From DATAXP01 sp036272935 (GTDB taxonomy: Bacteria; Planctomycetota; Planctomycetia; Pirellulales; PNKZ01): a DNA stretch of 7,708 nt. The number at the start of each line of letters is the position of its first letter. Positions within the stretch are counted from its first letter, which is position 1. Made by a program: the position numbers and the translations under genes. Location: assembly GCA_036272935.1 (NCBI GenBank), contig DATAXP010000092.1, positions 1 through 7,708 of the forward strand, read 5' to 3'. Below the pieces are notes generated by a model. It worked only from the letters and a program-made list of their open reading frames with translations. It did not search any database and was not told the origin of the DNA. This document shows positions 7,132 to 7,708 of this stretch, one piece after another.

Positions 7132-7458
7132 ATGGCTTGGCTGTATCTGATGCTGGCGATCGTCTTCGAAGTCTCGGGGACCACGTGCATGAAAGCCTCG
7201 GCGGGCTACACGAAGCTGCTCCCGACCATCGGCACCGTGGCGTTCTACATCGTGAGCTTCACGCTGCTTGGCTGGGCCCTGCAGAAGATCGACGTGGGAA
7301 CCGCGTACGCAATTTGGGCGGGGCTGGGCACCGTCGCGATCGCGGCGATCGGCGTGGTTTGGTTTCGCGAATCGCTATCGTGGCTGCAAATCGGCAGCAT
7401 CGCCCTGGTGGCGCTGGGCGTGGTTGGCCTGAACCTCGGCGGGCGCTCGCTGCCTTGA
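7132..7458 (+). CDS. Small multidrug resistance (SMR) efflux transporter
   Basis: This 108-residue inner-membrane protein has four hydrophobic helices, at about 2-20, 31-50, 56-76 and 84-103, the size and plan of EmrE-type proton antiporters, which work as dimers. E13 in helix 1 matches the essential glutamate of EmrE (E14), and GTTCMK right after it matches the EmrE sequence GTTLMK. GTAYAIWAG (56-64) carries the conserved Tyr and Trp (Y59, W62). Three residues after the glutamate it has Gly where guanidinium exporters (Gdx/SugE) carry Trp, which favours the quaternary-cation (Qac) subtype. The ATG at 7132 is four bases after the dipeptidase stop; GAAAGG at 7115-7120 is a usable but rather distant binding site. 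An upstream in-frame start at 7081 would add hydrophilic residues overlapping the dipeptidase and is rejected. Being last in a run of exported hydrolases, it may simply be co-transcribed, or it may remove a toxic product. Confidence 0.94.
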   Translation: MAWLYLMLAIVFEVSGTTCMKASAGYTKLLPTIGTVAFYIVSFTLLGWALQKIDVGTAYAIWAGLGTVAIAAIGVVWFRESLSWLQIGSIALVALGVVGLNLGGRSLP

Positions 7459-7462
7459 GCAC

Positions 7463-7708
7463 CTACTCGGCCTTGCTCCCTTTGACGCGGTCTGCGCCTT
7501 TCGGAAACGCCGTAGCAACTGCGTCAGTAAAAAGCTCCTGTCGAAATGATTCAGCAGCATCTCGATGAACCGGCCATGATAGATGCCATTGGTCCGCAAT
7601 CGTCTCCTCCAAATGGTGAAAGAATTCCATCGCGACTTGATGGGGCAGAAAGAGCCTCGCGCGCAGCCCGTTTAAAATATCGAGGAACTTGTCGCTTGCT
7701 TCGCGACT
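7463..7708 (-). CDS. Partial gene, PIN-like (DUF4935/PIN_8) fragment, probably truncated
   Basis: On the - strand a frame enters at the right edge and runs 81 codons to a TAG at 7463-7465; its start lies beyond the window. The first 40 residues include FLDILNGLRARLFLPHQVAMEFF, which resembles the N-terminal part of PIN-like DUF4935 proteins, where a stretch of the form FLEILEKL-x-x-R-x-W-x-PHQVALEF follows the DTNVLLNLYRYS motif. If so, the catalytic-Asp start should be just outside the window. Such proteins are usually around 300 residues or more, yet this one stops about 50 residues after the motif, so it looks truncated or frameshifted. The DNA is clearly more AT-rich than the five genes beside it, with different codon use. 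It converges on the transporter gene with four bases between the stop codons. The PIN assignment is from memory of the family pattern and is tentative; it could instead be an unrelated small hypothetical protein. Confidence 0.4.
   Translation of the reverse strand, partial: SREASDKFLDILNGLRARLFLPHQVAMEFFHHLEETIADQWHLSWPVHRDAAESFRQELFTDAVATAFPKGADRVKGSKAE

Noticed and set aside
7375..7599. TTG-initiated - strand frame of 74 codons
   Set aside because: It overlaps the 3' part of the transporter gene by more than 80 bases and has no recognisable domain. Its GC-rich third positions in part of the span are kept only as a hint of a frameshift in the neighbouring PIN-like fragment.
1..7708. CRISPR arrays, insertion sequences, tRNA or rRNA genes, attachment sites
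   Set aside because: No regularly spaced repeats, transposase motifs, terminal inverted repeats, cloverleaf pattern or rRNA-like stretches were seen.

Overview
The window is a run of five complete, same-strand (+) genes from a GC-rich bacterium, followed by the tail of a converging gene on the - strand. The gene styles together point to a planctomycete, probably of the Pirellulales type: a Tat-exported Gfo/Idh/MocA oxidoreductase, a PQQ-like beta-propeller opening with a W-x-Q-W-R-G motif, and a large secreted protein joining a discoidin-like domain, chitobiase C-terminal-like domains and two hydrolases. This assignment rests on recognising the families, not on a marker gene.

Layout. Bases 1-243 are non-coding, with two good stem-loops at the far left (11-38, 55-84), a smaller one (116-133) and a clear Shine-Dalgarno at 231-236. 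Then come: a Tat-targeted Gfo/Idh/MocA oxidoreductase (244-1617); a secreted PQQ-like beta-propeller protein (1677-3143); a 910-residue secreted protein with a discoidin-like domain, two chitobiase C-terminal-like modules, an SGNH-like hydrolase and an alpha/beta-hydrolase (3159-5891); an exported M19 zinc dipeptidase (5898-7127); and a four-helix SMR efflux transporter (7132-7458). On the - strand, 7463-7708 holds the 3' end of a gene that resembles the start of a PIN-like (DUF4935/PIN_8) protein and then ends early.

Genes two to five are spaced 15, 6 and 4 bases apart and are probably one transcript. The first gene lies 59 bases upstream of the second and may be part of it. Four of the five products carry export signals and the fifth is an inner-membrane transporter, so the cluster works at or outside the cytoplasmic membrane. 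The catalytic residues of the oxidoreductase, the dipeptidase, the C-terminal esterase and the SMR pump are all visible. A reasonable inference is breakdown of an acylated or peptide-bearing glycan outside the cytoplasm, but no substrate can be read from the sequence. I see no tRNA, rRNA, CRISPR array, insertion sequence or attachment site. Most of the window is ordinary planctomycete gene content; the least ordinary items are the double-hydrolase protein and the broken-looking gene at the right edge.
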